From assembly GCF_021018895.1 (NCBI RefSeq), contig NC_079373.1, positions 6,337,501 through 6,401,500 of the forward strand: 64,000 bases of DNA, in the 5' to 3' direction. Of this stretch, positions 22,164-33,711 are shown piece after piece. The translations under genes were made by a program, and so were the position numbers. Source of the stretch: Seriola aureovittata. Its lineage: Eukaryota; Chordata; Actinopteri; Carangiformes; Carangidae. Under the pieces are notes generated by a model. That model searched no databases, had not been told where the DNA came from, and worked only from the letters and a program-made list of their open reading frames with translations. Positions within the stretch are counted from its first letter, which is position 1; each line of letters begins with the position of its first letter.

Positions 22164-23198
22164 TTCTATGTTAGCTTAATTGTATAACTTTGTTTTATGC
22201 ATTGTTTGTGTTTCTTTTGTATTTGCCCCCTTTTAAGGATGAGTTTTGCAAACTAACTCAGGTATGTGGCATTGCTCCATGCTTCTAAATATAAATATTA
22301 AATAAGAAAATAGTTAAAGTTACACATTTACCATCTTCAGAGTTTATAGTTAGTGACATGTGACAGACAACAGCATGAGAAAGAGGAAGAGGAATCGCAT
22401 GTGTAAACAGGTGCTGGATTTACGAGCTTCATCTAACTGTCAAACACAGATTTCCATCAAATCAAAGACACAAAATTGTGGATTCAAGTCACAAGAAGCT
22501 AAAAGACCTTTTTTAACATAACAGGGAAACACAAACATTAAGCTGGTGATAAACACTACGACAGGGAAGGGAAAAGGGAAGACTAAAGAGGATCCTCTGG
22601 ACACATTATTGCAATGATCACTAACACTGTGACTCAAGGCGAGCAGTCAGTAGGAGAGAGTTTACCACAGCATGTTGTGCGGAACATCACGGCGATGAAA
22701 AGGGATAATACATAAAATCAAGTCATCACATCAGCTTGAAAAACAGCCACCTGACGTGCGGTCTTATCTGCTGCTGAAGCGACTCAGATCTTTGAATGTG
22801 GTTAAAGTAAGTTTCTCACAGTAAAACAAAAGTTTAAACTAAACCCTGCTCCGCCGTCTATTTTGTTACTTCTGATGGCAATAACTTGAGTGAATGTGTT
22901 GCGACAAAGACAAAAGCTGACTAGTTGTGAAAATTTAATGCTACACTTTCTTTGAGAGGCTGCTAATGTAGCAGAGGACTCTGTGTTAGTACTCGGCACA
23001 GTGCTGCAGAAGCTATGACTTTTCTTTTTTTTTTTTTAATGTCAGGCTTGCTAATCTCCACTGCACCAGCAGCAATGTCACAAGGTCAGAGCTGGAGGTT
23101 TACATGCTCTTGCTGTACCAATGAGCCCTGGAGAACTCAGCTTACCCAAACTGAGGTTTGAGTAAGCTTAATTGGCCTATGAAATCTTCCAAGACGAA

Positions 23199-23230
23199 CA
23201 CACACAGACACACACACACACACATACACA
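23199..23230. repeat. (CA)n microsatellite, interrupted
   Basis: CA dinucleotides with one GA and one TA interruption. Directly visible. Confidence 0.95.
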
Positions 23231-23231
23231 T

Positions 23232-23352
23232 TAAACTGTTTGTTGACGTGCTTCTAATTGCATGTATCAGCATGGGAATTCTAACGAATGGAACCAGCAA
23301 AATGGCTAATTGCGCACAAATAATTGCTCTTATTACCATATAAGTATTCATT
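23232..23352. other. Candidate conserved noncoding block (unproven)
   Basis: Unique sequence next to the CA tract. It includes ATGGCTAATTGCGC and ACAAATAATTGCTCTTATTA, i.e. clustered homeodomain- and POU-like cores. It is one of the more enhancer-like stretches by eye; conservation is unknown. Confidence 0.25.
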
Positions 23353-24383
23353 GTGTGTAGATATAGCACTTTAGTGTAACAGCAAAATAAATGCATGCGC
23401 CCCAATATCTTACAGTGTGACGCACACATCCACACTCACAGCTCAATTCTTTTGTCCATTTTCTCCACACAGACGGGAGAAAAACCCGATCGCAACTCGC
23501 TACATCTCAGGCTTTTCTCTTATATTCCAGCCGCCCGCTCTCTGCCAGCCTGCAGTAGCTTAGGTGAGAACTTCGTCTGTACTCCCACCTTCAGCATTTC
23601 CTCAAAGTCCCAATCCAAATCCCAACCAGGATAATCTCATCCCTCCACTCTGATGTACTTCCATTTATCCTAGCCTTGTACTACTGCCAGCTCAGTCCCG
23701 TGTTAGGGAAAGGAGAAAGAGGATTTCTTCTGCTTTCCCCATGCTCGGGCACTTCACGGAAGTTGTAAGTCCGCATCGCCTCGGAGCGCCGCAGAATCTG
23801 CTCAATGTCACCCCTGTGCCTCAGGACACAATGGCCACTTGCTCGTTATCATGCTACTTCCAGCCGTGGGTTCAACTGAATGACTCAAAAGACCAGAAAG
23901 GAATTCCTGTACAACACGAGCAACCAGAAAATGTGTGCAGTACAATAGTGTTACAATGGCAGCCATCATCAAAGGCCCAGAGCATATCAGTGCGGAACTG
24001 GTAGATAAAACGCCATGTTCAGTTTCCATGAAGCCGATATTACAGGGAAATATCTATGTGGGTTGCATGCAAGATTATAGTAATGTTGAAATCCCTGAAG
24101 CCATATAATAGAATGTTACTGGAGACCAACAGGCAGCCAAACAGCCGATTCACGAGCCCTACAACCATCAGCTCTCACAAACAACCACAAGAGCCGCACA
24201 GGAAATATCTTCCTCATCACTACAGATATCAAGAGCCCATCAGAATGCAAACCATGCAAATACCAAAACAATCCAAACAACAACCAAAAGGAAAAATCAA
24301 CCACAACATCATCAAATTGATTCGAAATGAAAACCATTGCACCTACTGCACAAATGTGACAGCAGCAGAAATTGGCAACCAGC

Positions 24384-24403
24384 AAAAAAAAAAAAAAAAA
24401 AAA
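24384..24403 (+). repeat. Poly-A run inside the tandem array
   Basis: About 20 consecutive A residues directly after an M1 motif. A shorter A-run occurs at the equivalent position of the copy near 25,904, so the A-run belongs to the unit and is not a retroposon tail. Confidence 0.85.
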
Positions 24404-25121
24404 GAAAAAGCACCAATCAAGCATAAAAAGCGGGGAAAGCAGGGAAAGCAGGGGTTTTCAGCCATACTGTCAAGCACACAAACTGAGCACTCTCAAGACA
24501 TCAGCTCACAGTACGCACGTTAGCAAAGGCAGCAAATGGGCACTTACCTTGGTGAAGCAGAGCGCTGATTCCCCAGTAAACAGTTTGGGAACAGTTGCAG
24601 CAGACATCACAGGCACACTGGTAACGCCAGTAGACAGCTAACATCATCAAAGGTTGACAAACATTATTCCACAAAGCTGTCCTGAAGGAACACTTTCAGA
24701 CTGTTGGCAGGCTGAATATGAAGTGTGAGGAGAAAAATATGAACCTGACAACCCACCTCGTGTGTGACAAAAGCCATGTCGAGTTTCCTATGAAGCCAAT
24801 ATTTCACCGCTTCATACATCAGCGGCATGAAAGCTTCCAAGTCAGACAACAGTTAGAGTAATGCCAGAATTAAACAACTTCATCCACTGCACACAGATGA
24901 CAGCAAAAGGAAATAGCAGCCCAAAGAACAAAGCTAAGGTGATGATGAGCATGTGGACATGAGATTGACAATTAAGAAGCTATAAAGGAAGCTTTCTGCT
25001 TTGAGTTGAATATTTCTAATGCTTAGCTCAGTATGAAGTGTGTAGGGAAAATATGAATGTGACAAACTACCTTGTGTGTATCAAAAGCCACCTAAACTTT
25101 CTAATGAAGTCAATCCAACAG

Positions 25122-25670
25122 ATTTCAGATCAATAATTTTATATGGAAGTGAAGTCTGGGGCCCGTGTAGTGGATTTGAATATGGCTCATGGGCTAAACA
25201 GCCAATAGAGGCCGTCCACACTGAAATCTGACAGACACGGCTGCCCTGAGAGGGCACTGCTGGCAGGGGAGGTAGAAACAGAGGTGTACTTCCTCCTCCA
25301 CTGCCAGAAGTCCTCTCCAGTGAGAGATCTCCACTACGGGGGAAATGGCCATGAAGATACCAACTAGCAGTTCTCCTGGGTGAAGGACCAGCAGCTCCTC
25401 TGGCAGCTCAATGTGTATCAGCCTGCCAAAGCCTGAGAGACTCAGCAACATCTCCAAAATTAGAGATATCTGTGATTTTAAATGATTTTATTCAACTATA
25501 TTGAATTGTTTTGTGTATTTTTATATTATATGATGTTATATTATATAGAAAACAAACATCTGCATCAGTATGTGCATATTCATATGCATGTGGATTATTT
25601 AATATTTTGATCATCTGTAACAACAAATGTTTTTGTTCACACCAATAAACCCATTTTGAATTGAACTGAA
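25122..25670 (+). mobile_element. 5'-truncated L1-like LINE inserted in the array
   Basis: The plus strand encodes reverse-transcriptase C-terminal pieces. ILYGSEVWGP is at about 25,133-25,165. VETEVYFLLHCQKSSPVRD, a Cys/His-containing region typical of L1-clade ORF2 C-termini in fish, is at about 25,272-25,330. A stop and deleted spans lie between them. The 3' end has CCAATAAACCC followed by TTGAA-type repeats. It splits a unit of the array: the sequence before 25,122 stops inside motif M2, and the unit resumes at about 25,668 with TAATTATGTGAATA, where other copies continue. The insertion is therefore younger than the array. Confidence 0.75.
25133..25330 (+). pseudogene. LINE ORF2 C-terminal fragment
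   Basis: Only about 65 codons remain out of an ORF2 of well over 1,000. LYGSEVWGP and YFLLHCQK are recognisable. An in-frame stop near 25,230 and a shortened middle show it is dead. Endonuclease and most of the reverse transcriptase are absent. Confidence 0.7.
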
Positions 25671-28300
25671 TAATTATGTGAATAGGAAGACCACATGTTT
25701 ATAAGCCTAAAGCCAACATAAAGTATTATTCTCCACAAGACACAAATTGGCAACCAGTGAGCTAAACTGGCAATTATCTACCACCTCCAAAAACACACTG
25801 AAACCACCACAATAGAAATGTGTATTCACACTTCACAATAGAAAAATGAAACATTGCACATACTGCACATAAATGTCAGCAGCAGTAGAAATTAGCAGCC
25901 AGCAAAAAAAAAAAAAAGCACAAAACAAGGCATTCAAATCAAAGCAGTGTCGGCAAACACACAATCAGTGAATGAACAAAGCCAAAACACAAAGTCACGA
26001 TATGCATGTTAGCAAAAGCAGTAAATGGGTGAAGTGGAGCACGTATACCCAAGCAGACTCTTTGGGGAGAGACGCAGTGGTCTCAAGGTGCAAACGCCCC
26101 ACATTGGAAATTCCAATTCCAGGCTTGAAGCAGAATTTGAGGCCAACTACTGACAGCACAAACAGCTGATGATTATTTCACTACGCAGTTAGAGGAGAAA
26201 ATGGGAACATGACAACCTTCCCTGGGTGTGACAAAAGTCATGTCAAGGGAAATGACTTAAAAAGAGATACGCACATTTATTCAGTCATTGCAACAAACAG
26301 GCAAATATATTGTAGCATATAGTGGTACAACACAATGCAATACAAACAATGGCAAATGAATGCTATTGCATATACATTGCACATAGATGACAGCAGCAGA
26401 TATTAGCCATCAGCAGAGAAGCAGAGAACACGGCCTGAAGACCGAAAAGATGACCATGAACAATAAAAGAGCAGTAAAACAAGCTGTGAAATTAGTCCAC
26501 TGTGATGAGTTGACATGTATAATGCATGGTTGAATACTAAGTGAGTGATGAAAATGTAAATATGACAACAAAAAGTCTTATTGAGATTCCATGGAGCCAA
26601 TATTACAGGGGAAAATCATGTCAATGAGCTGTGTGCAGCATCACAGTCATGTTTACTCCCCTGGAGCCAATATGCAATTTTACTCTCTACTAGAGACCAA
26701 TAAGCAACCACTGAGCCAAAAGAAAAAACCCTCGCCACCATAACACTGGCAAAAACCACTGGAGAAATAAGTAACACTCAAACATGAGTATTCATACTTC
26801 ACCACTGCACATTTCAACAGCATGATAGCAACAGAATGCAAGTCCAGCTGCATCCAAACAATACAAACAACCACCAAAAGAAAAATTACCTCAATAGCAA
26901 CACATCAGTACACAATTAATGCTTTTGTTGCACACAGATGGCAGCAGTAGGCAAGCATAAAATAGCAAAGCAGCCATAGACATGCGTTCTAGCAAAAGCA
27001 AAAATATGGACAGTTACCTTGGTGATTTGAAGCGATGATTCCCTAGTAAGCTCTTTGGGGAAGGAGCACGGCAGTCACAGGCTGCAGATGTCACACTCTG
27101 GAAACTCTGGATTTAAGGCCAACAGGTGTCAAACATTTTCAGGCTGTTGGAACGATAAATAAGAAGTGTTAAAAATATTAACATTTGCATGATAATTATG
27201 GCAGGAACCATGCAAATGTAGCCCATAATAAAGCATAAATATTCATATTTCACATAACACATAAATCAGCACAATAAAAGCATCAACCAAAAACAACACA
27301 GAGTCACATAAAGGACAAAAGCAGAAATAAGTATCCAGCAGGTATTCTGTGTAGCACAGAAACATTGTGGGGAAAAAGCCTAGAAGACCATCACTACATG
27401 GATATAGGCTTCAAGAGCGATAATGCCAGAGCAATAAATAAGCACTTAAATAAATGGAATGCTCTGAATGAAATGTTTTCAGTGCTTAGCAACGCTTTGT
27501 GAAGATGACCATCTATCTTGTTTGTGTTAAAAGCCACAATCAGTCTGCTATTGAAGGCTTTATTACAGGGAAACAATTATGTGAATGTGGTTCATGCCAG
27601 ATTGCACTGATATTTACATTTCCTACAATCAGTATAGTATCTTCTACTAGAGCAGAGCAGGCAACATTAGCCCCTGCAAGAAACAAAAAAAAACAAACGA
27701 AAAAAAAACTAAACAAACAATGGCAACAACCATAAGGGTTGCAAAACCAATTTAGGCAACAGCATCCATACAACTCAAACAGGAGTACTCTTATTTCACT
27801 AAAGCAGCACGGAGGCATCATAACGCAAGAAACAACAGCCAGCAGACGAGCACAAAGCAGGCATTAAACAAAACAAAAAGAATCAGTGTTGCATCGGAAG
27901 CCATGTTGGTAAGCACACACTGACTAAACAAAGCCAAATGACCATAAGTACATGGATGTGAGTTTCAAAGTGAGACTGCATGAATAATACAGCAAGCCAT
28001 AACATAAGCCCACTGCTCTATGTGAAATATTTCTAATTTTCAGATGAATATACTGAATGTGTGAAGAAAATATGTGGGGAGTATTTCATCATCACTAAAT
28101 CAACAGCAATAAAGCACCCAAGTACAATTACCAATAAAAAAATAAGCTCACCCACTATAACAAACTGATTCATAATTAATACCCTTAAAAATCACTGCCT
28201 ATTGATCACAGCAACACAAGTTAGCGACCAGAAATTGAGAACAAACAAGCATTAAATCACTAAAGCAGCATTGGCAGCCATGTTGGTCCATGTAAGTGTT

Positions 28301-28742
28301 TGCTATACACTCCCCAAGCTCTCCGTTTGCTGTTTAGACAGCCTCGGTTCTTGGTGGCATGGATTCCACAAGATGTTGGACACATTCCTGTGAGATTCTG
28401 ATTCACATTCTGCTCCATGTTGACATGATTGCATCACATTATTTCTTCAGATTCGTCAGCTGCACATTCATGCTGCCTGTCTCTCGTTCTACCACATCCC
28501 AAGGATGATATGTTGGATTCAGATTTGGTGACCCGAAGGGGGGGTGGGGGGTGCACATGGCATTCTGCTCAAAGTCAGTTTTATCTCATTCTGATGTTTG
28601 ATGTGAATGTTATCTGAAGCCCCTGTGTGATGTTGTGCATTGCACTGATGTTATGCTGCTATGCTGCCATGTGATTGGCTGATTGGATAATTGTATGAAT
28701 GAGCAGGTGTACATGGTATTCCTAACAAAGTGCTCATGAGTG
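28301..28742 (-). mobile_element. Tc1-type transposon derivative, third type
   Basis: On the minus strand about 28,310-28,540 encodes the C-terminal part of a Tc1-type transposase: SPNLNP, then HPWDVVERE, STWSRM and QHLVESMP, interrupted by two stops. The upper end (about 28,710-28,742) reads GGTATTCCTAACAAAGTGCT followed by CATGAGTGT, close to a terminal inverted repeat I know from fish. The lower end begins TACACTC at about 28,305. The DNA between the C-terminal part and the upper end is short, so most of the transposase has been deleted. It differs from the copies at 4.5 and 6.6 kb. It sits exactly where the tandem array stops. Confidence 0.8.
28310..28540 (-). pseudogene. Tc1-type transposase C-terminal fragment
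   Basis: About 75 codons. The SPDLNPIE motif has decayed to SPNLNPTY, which removes both the aspartate and the catalytic glutamate of the usual motif. Stops follow near residues 30 and 42. It cannot be active. Confidence 0.8.
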
Positions 28743-31700
28743 TCTGTATGTGAGTAGTGTGTGAGTGTGCATTTCTGCCTGAGCTAGAAGACAGGTTCTT
28801 ATTGTTTAGTAATAGTCGATGTATAATGTTACCTGTTCCAAACTGTATTTGTATTAACTTCATTTACTTCTTAATTCACTTCTCCATTTACTTCTCAGCA
28901 ATTCAGCTGTGTACTACACTAACCACTAAAATATAGACCAGACTAAAACGTACATTTTCATGACAGTAGCAGTAGCAAATCTCTGCCTGTGCTGAAAGTC
29001 TCTCTCCTGTATCCTGCTGCTCTCTGCCTGGACATCTTCACCTTTCTCCCTCCTGGATGAAGAAGTTTAAGGATTATTCTTCTGAACTGACAGTAAACAC
29101 ATGAAATGTGAAGTATAGAGCAAAAATATCTAAAAGTCACTTCTATCTTCGATCTTCAAAATATTTACCACTAACTCACAATGACACACTCCAGTGAGAA
29201 TGTAGAATCCTGCATTTTCCAGCCTCAGTGTTGTTAACCTTCCTGGCTCGATGTCTGGACTGTAGTTGGGGCGCTCAGGTGAGTTGTAGCATTTATTTAC
29301 TGACAAACATGTGCATATACAGTATACTGCACTGCTACAGTCACAGCTACACTGCTAACTAACTAGCTAAATGATCCGTCACCAGCCTCACTGCTCTCTC
29401 TCTCTCTCTCTCTGTCTCTCTCGCCCACTACACATACACCCTACATACTGAGCTTTTACTGAAAGGAACTGCTCTACTCCTATAACAATATTCTGTCTCA
29501 AACTTCTCACACTCACTGTAGATCTCACACAGAGATGATAAATCGGTGCAAATAGCTCATTTACTTGCTACTGCTTAGTTTCCACATACGTCTGCGCATG
29601 GGTATAATGCATGCAATATCATAACTGATCTCGTAATGGTAGAAGCTGAGTCAAGGACAGCTTTGACACACACACTTTGGCTATTGCGAGTCAATGATCC
29701 CAGAATCATCCTCAATGCACATGCGCTAACCTTCAAATTAAGCTGCTTTCCTCTCCGCTGGACAAGCTCCAGCCTTTGTCAATGGGACACGGTCACACCC
29801 ATGAAAATGACAGAAAACTATAGATACAAACATAAAAAAAGAAGCATTCCAAACAGTGCCAATGGTAAGAAATGGCATACACTTCCTGTGTCCGAAGTGG
29901 TGGTGATTTCTTGTTCATAAAACATAACAACAATGCAAGACTAGATACAGTATGAATTTACAAGATCAGCTGGAAGTCAAGCTAGCTTGCCTGCTAGCCC
30001 TGCTGTTGCCACAAGTGGGCAGTAAATTACATGATGAATGCACACAGGCATCAGATCCTGTATGGGACAGAACGCTGTTCTGAGATCAGATGTAAGTAGA
30101 GATATCGCTTCCACCTCTGTTCGTTTTAGTTGATGCCTCTTTTTTAGCTTTAACTGGGCAAGAACTGCTTGCTTTGCTTGCCCGAAGAGAACGCAACTGC
30201 TTTTTCTTTGCTTCTGATCCCTCCCCAGCACCCGACCCCACAGTTAAAAGATGTCATTCATACACATAAATCTTATTCTGCAGTGTTGCTGTGCAATGAT
30301 GTTATGTTAATCCTACAAGAAAATTAAAACACATGCCACATTTGAACACAATTTACATAATCAGTGGACAAATAGTTCAGTTAATAAATACATAGGAATT
30401 TAACATGCCTGAGTATAATATTTTGAAATCTTCAAATGGATTGAGAACGTATGAGGGACACTAATCTGGGTGCGACTCAAGACTTTGACAGCTCATAATT
30501 TGTTGTTTTGTACAAATCACTGTTTAGGTGGAACACATATAGTCTCAGTGTACAGATGAAAATCCTGAATCCTCTGTTGCCACATTTGGTATGTATGAAG
30601 TTTTGTCTTTATGCACTGCAGGCTCCTAATGTGAGGAGGTTTAGCACAAACGTTACACGTCTTGCCTTGTCTAGTCTCTGTATTTTGATGGCACACTACA
30701 CAGAAATGTTTCACACAGTACGTGTTGACTTTATTAATATAATATGAGGATGGTGCTGTGCTCTTTGCAGCAGACAAACAGCAGAAATGTTTCATATTGC
30801 TAACATAACTTTAATTTATGCTAATATGATTTGTGTGAAGGGGCTTTTCTGAGCTCATAACCCTTGCTGCCAGTTGTTGTCATATCAGGAGTTATCACTA
30901 ACATCGCTTTTAAAGTGTTGTGGGATGAGTGACACATAAAAATTCACCTCTAAACAGTAATTTTACTGGTTGGAAGTGTGTTGATTTATTCATAAATACT
31001 GAAAATACACATAAGATATTATGACAGTGAGTTTTTTACACCCCTGCTGCAAGAACATTGTGTATTTCTAATAAAACCATCTATATATCATCATACTGAC
31101 TTTGGAGCATGAAGTTTGTTTGAAGTAATAGAGGACAGGAAAACACTACGACAGCATATCCAAAAGAAAATTTTCTCCATCTTTTTTTTCTCAGTTTAAA
31201 GAGGCCTGATTCTAACTTTAACACTTCTCTGATCACCAACTTATCTCACAGCCTCCAAATTCGTTCTTTGACATTGATGTGGGGAGTCCACTCCATGTGG
31301 GAGTCTGACTTGTGGCTTGATCAAAATGGATTTCTTTTGTGGTGTGAAATTAGCCATTTGAAGGCTCATATAAAGTGTAATCTGAACCCTGCATGTCAGT
31401 CTTTCTCGCTTGTCAATGATAAGTGAGGAATGAAGTTATAATTTCTGGTATTCAGTAAGCAGTTCTGAATAAACTGAATAAGGAAATAAGTGTGTGATAC
31501 ACTGCTTGAAGGGTATTAAAGAAAAACTGCTTTTAAATTATCAGTTTTGTTTGGTGTATTTTTTCAGTTATAAAATCAAGACATTTCCAGCATGGCAACA
31601 GTGGAGTTCAAAAGTAAAAGAAAAGACGAAAACAAAATTCAGCAACCTAAAAGAATAATGATAAACATCGGGTTGTGTTGTGTGTCGAAATTGAAGCAGC

Positions 31701-32470
31701 AATTTCTCATTTTATTACAACAATCAATGTTTTATATATATATAATAGAAACCCTTTGAAAAAGATGAATACATATTTCCCCAATAACAACATGTTCATA
31801 ATACAATACAACAAGAAGACATTTTTTACCCATGTTAGCAGTATGGTTTTAGAGATGGCACTTATCAACCTGTCTATCCACCACTTTGGTCCAGACTGAA
31901 ATATCTTTAGTACAGACATTCATATACACAGGATGAATTCTGATCTATTAACAGTTCATCAGCACCATAATCAGGTCTAAATTTTAATTTGTTCCTTATT
32001 TCTTATGACCAAATATCTACAAAGGTAATTGCATTTCCATCAGCCTCAGCTGCACTTTATGTTTTCTGCTAATTGGGAAATGTTAGCATGCTAACACTCT
32101 AAACTAAGATGGAAAACTCCACACCTCAGCATGTTAACATGATCATTGTGAGCTGACCTTTTCAATTAGCTCAAAGCACTGCTTTGTACAGCCTCACACA
32201 GCTTAGCATGACTGAATACTCTTGATTCTGTTATGCTTTAAAATAAGAGCACAATTTGTGCTTTTTCCAGACTGGACACCAAAGTCCTCTTATGTTCTCA
32301 AGGGCTTATCAAAAGTAATTCTGCGAAGTGCAGTAAAACAAAGAAGCTGTAGAGACATATTGAGGAAAATATATACAAGAAAAATGTACTTTACAGCACT
32401 TTATCACAAAAGAACTCCCAGAATTTGGTTAGTGTGACAGATTTAAGGTGTATAAGAGAGTACAAGTGTT
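28743..32470. other. Intergenic sequence
   Basis: No gene recognised. It contains a TC microsatellite at 29,394-29,422. A consensus splice donor (CTCAGGTGAGT, near 29,275) has no associated coding frame. AT-rich stretches lie around 31.5-31.9 kb. Open frames below 95 codons show no domains. Confidence 0.5.
29394..29422. repeat. (TC)n microsatellite
   Basis: TC dinucleotides for nearly 30 bases with one TG interruption. Confidence 0.95.
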
Positions 32471-32705
32471 CAAGGCAAGGGAAGTTTATTTATATCAAAC
32501 CATCCAGACACAAAACAATTCAGAGTGCTTTTCAGAGGCATAGAAATACATAAAAAGTACAAGAAGACAGTAAAATTGCATTTAAAAGAAAACAAAAACA
32601 GAAACAAAAGTATTTCCAAGAATGAAAAACAAACAAAAGCAAAATCATAGAAATACATTAAAAGTAAAGACATTCAAATTGCATTTAAAATACAATAAAA
32701 ACCAT
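32471..32705 (-). repeat. LINE 3'-end-type dispersed repeat
   Basis: Begins CAAGGCAAGGGAAGTTTATT and continues with CAAAACAATTCAGAGTGCTT, then TAGAAATACATAAAA. In reverse complement this is a frequent fish retroposon 3' end finishing in CTTGCCTTG-type repeats. The inner part is internally duplicated: AGAAATACATAAAAAG at about 32,545 and a near copy at about 32,650 are each followed by a block containing AAATTGCATTTAAAA. Confidence 0.6.
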
Positions 32706-33299
32706 TAAAAGGCCTTTCGGTGCCAGCCTCTGCCAGCTGACCCTGAAGCTCTGCCCACACACACACCACACACATCAGCACAGACAACAAACAACCTGTC
32801 CCAACCTCGACACAAAAAGAAAGTTATATCCCAAATGAAAAGAAAATTATATCAAATATTGGAACAAAACCAACAAATTGCAAAGTAAATTGAAATCCTA
32901 TTTAACCCTAAACAGAGCGCCTGACCAGACTGTGTTCGATTAGTCATAAAAGAGAAACTGAGACAAATCCCACTTTCTGCTGAAAAATAAAGATTTGAGG
33001 GAGGTTTTCTTTGAAAAAGTAAATATATATCATGATTTTTTCCATCTCCCCAATCCTCAGAAACTGCCCTATCAGTCTATGTGGAGAGAGAAGCCGGTTC
33101 ACAGTGTTAGCCGCAAAATATATCGATTGTTGTCATACATGAAGAGAAACCAGCTCTGTACTAAATGTTTCTCAGTGATTATGCCCACGTTGTTCTATCT
33201 AGTAGACTCAATCTTTCATACATTATGGAGAACATTTCTGTCCTGTTATGCTCATGAGTTGAATTGAATATAATTGTTACTTAATGCCTTTTATCATTT

Positions 33300-33420
33300 G
33301 ATAAGATGTTTGATATTTGCATTGTATATTTAATTCTAATCATCTGTCCATGTTAATAATTTTCTGTAGTGCTTTTGCAAGATCTGTCTTACCAGTGAAG
33401 CTTATTTGAATTTGAATTTA
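33300..33420 (+). repeat. L1-like LINE 3' tail
   Basis: Ends in CAGTGAAGCTTATTTGAATT followed by another TTGAATT unit, the usual tail of fish L1-like elements (normally CCAATAAAGC plus TTTGAA repeats). No ORF2 piece is recognisable upstream, so it is a heavily truncated copy. Its 5' limit is uncertain. Confidence 0.5.
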
Positions 33421-33486
33421 ATCAGTGGGAACTCCAACCAGTCATTTAAAGTTCCTCTCCTGACATCTATGCTTACTTCCTCAATG

Positions 33487-33711
33487 AGAAATCTGGATCA
33501 GGCCTCCACTGCTGCTTGCGCTAGGTTGAGAAGTGAAAGAGCAGAACGTATCAAGATGGTTAGTGTTACAGGAAACATCAGAGAGACTCAGGAGAGGAGT
33601 CTGTCGAGACCAGAATCAGAGACTAGCAGACGTATCAGAGCGGTTAACCGCATAGTTATTATCTTTTTATTTGTTTATGTCGTCACAGTGTTAGTAGTTG
33701 TGCTAATGTAA
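33487..33711 (+). CDS. Small frame with C-terminal hydrophobic segment (unknown, doubtful)
   Basis: From the ATG at about 33,484-33,486 the frame gives about 75 residues. The in-frame ATG at 33,406 would lie inside the LINE tail, so I prefer the inner start. The first 50 residues are Arg/Glu/Ser-rich (ARLRSERAERIK, then RETQERSLSRPESETSRR). The last 20 are strongly hydrophobic (IVIIFLFVYVVTVLVVVLM) and end one residue before TAA. This is the layout of a tail-anchored membrane microprotein. I recognise no family. The start context is weak, and no promoter or convincing acceptor was found. It may be the last exon of a gene whose other exons lie elsewhere, or chance. Confidence 0.25.
   Translation, partial: RNLDQASTAACARLRSERAERIKMVSVTGNIRETQERSLSRPESETSRRIRAVNRIVIIFLFVYVVTVLVVVLM

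Larger units (their letters stand above)
22164..23990. other. Intergenic sequence before the repeat array
   Basis: Unique sequence with a CA tract at 23,199-23,230 and an AT-rich block just after it. Frames around 23.4-24.0 kb lack domains and splice context. No gene recognised. Confidence 0.5.
24000..28300. repeat. Ancient diverged tandem array, about 0.95-kb higher-order units
   Basis: Three landmark motifs recur in the same orientation. M1, around GACAGCAGCAGAAATTGGCA, starts near 24,358, 24,896, 25,875, 26,387, 26,938, 27,313, 27,825 and 28,205. M2, around CATGAAGCCAATATTACAGG, is near 24,022, 24,783, 25,095, 26,585 and 27,546. M3, around CTTGGTGAAGCGGAGC with CTTTGGGGA, is near 24,545, 26,025 and 27,015. 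After subtracting a LINE insertion (25,122-25,670), M3 copies lie about 0.94-0.99 kb apart and M1 copies about 0.4-0.55 kb apart. So there are roughly four large units, each made of two related sub-blocks. Copies are heavily diverged. Several units carry an A-run after M1. No coding potential seen. Confidence 0.75.

Noticed and set aside
24056..24523. 155-codon plus-strand frame in the tandem array
   Set aside because: Composition is Gln/Asn/Lys/His-rich from A-rich repeat DNA, it runs through a poly-A stretch, and sister units do not keep the frame open.
24000..28300. CRISPR array
   Set aside because: Repeats are long, diverged and without regular spacers, and the genome is vertebrate.
29275..29285. 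Consensus splice donor as evidence of an exon
   Set aside because: No open coding frame or acceptor upstream supports an exon; single donors are frequent by chance.
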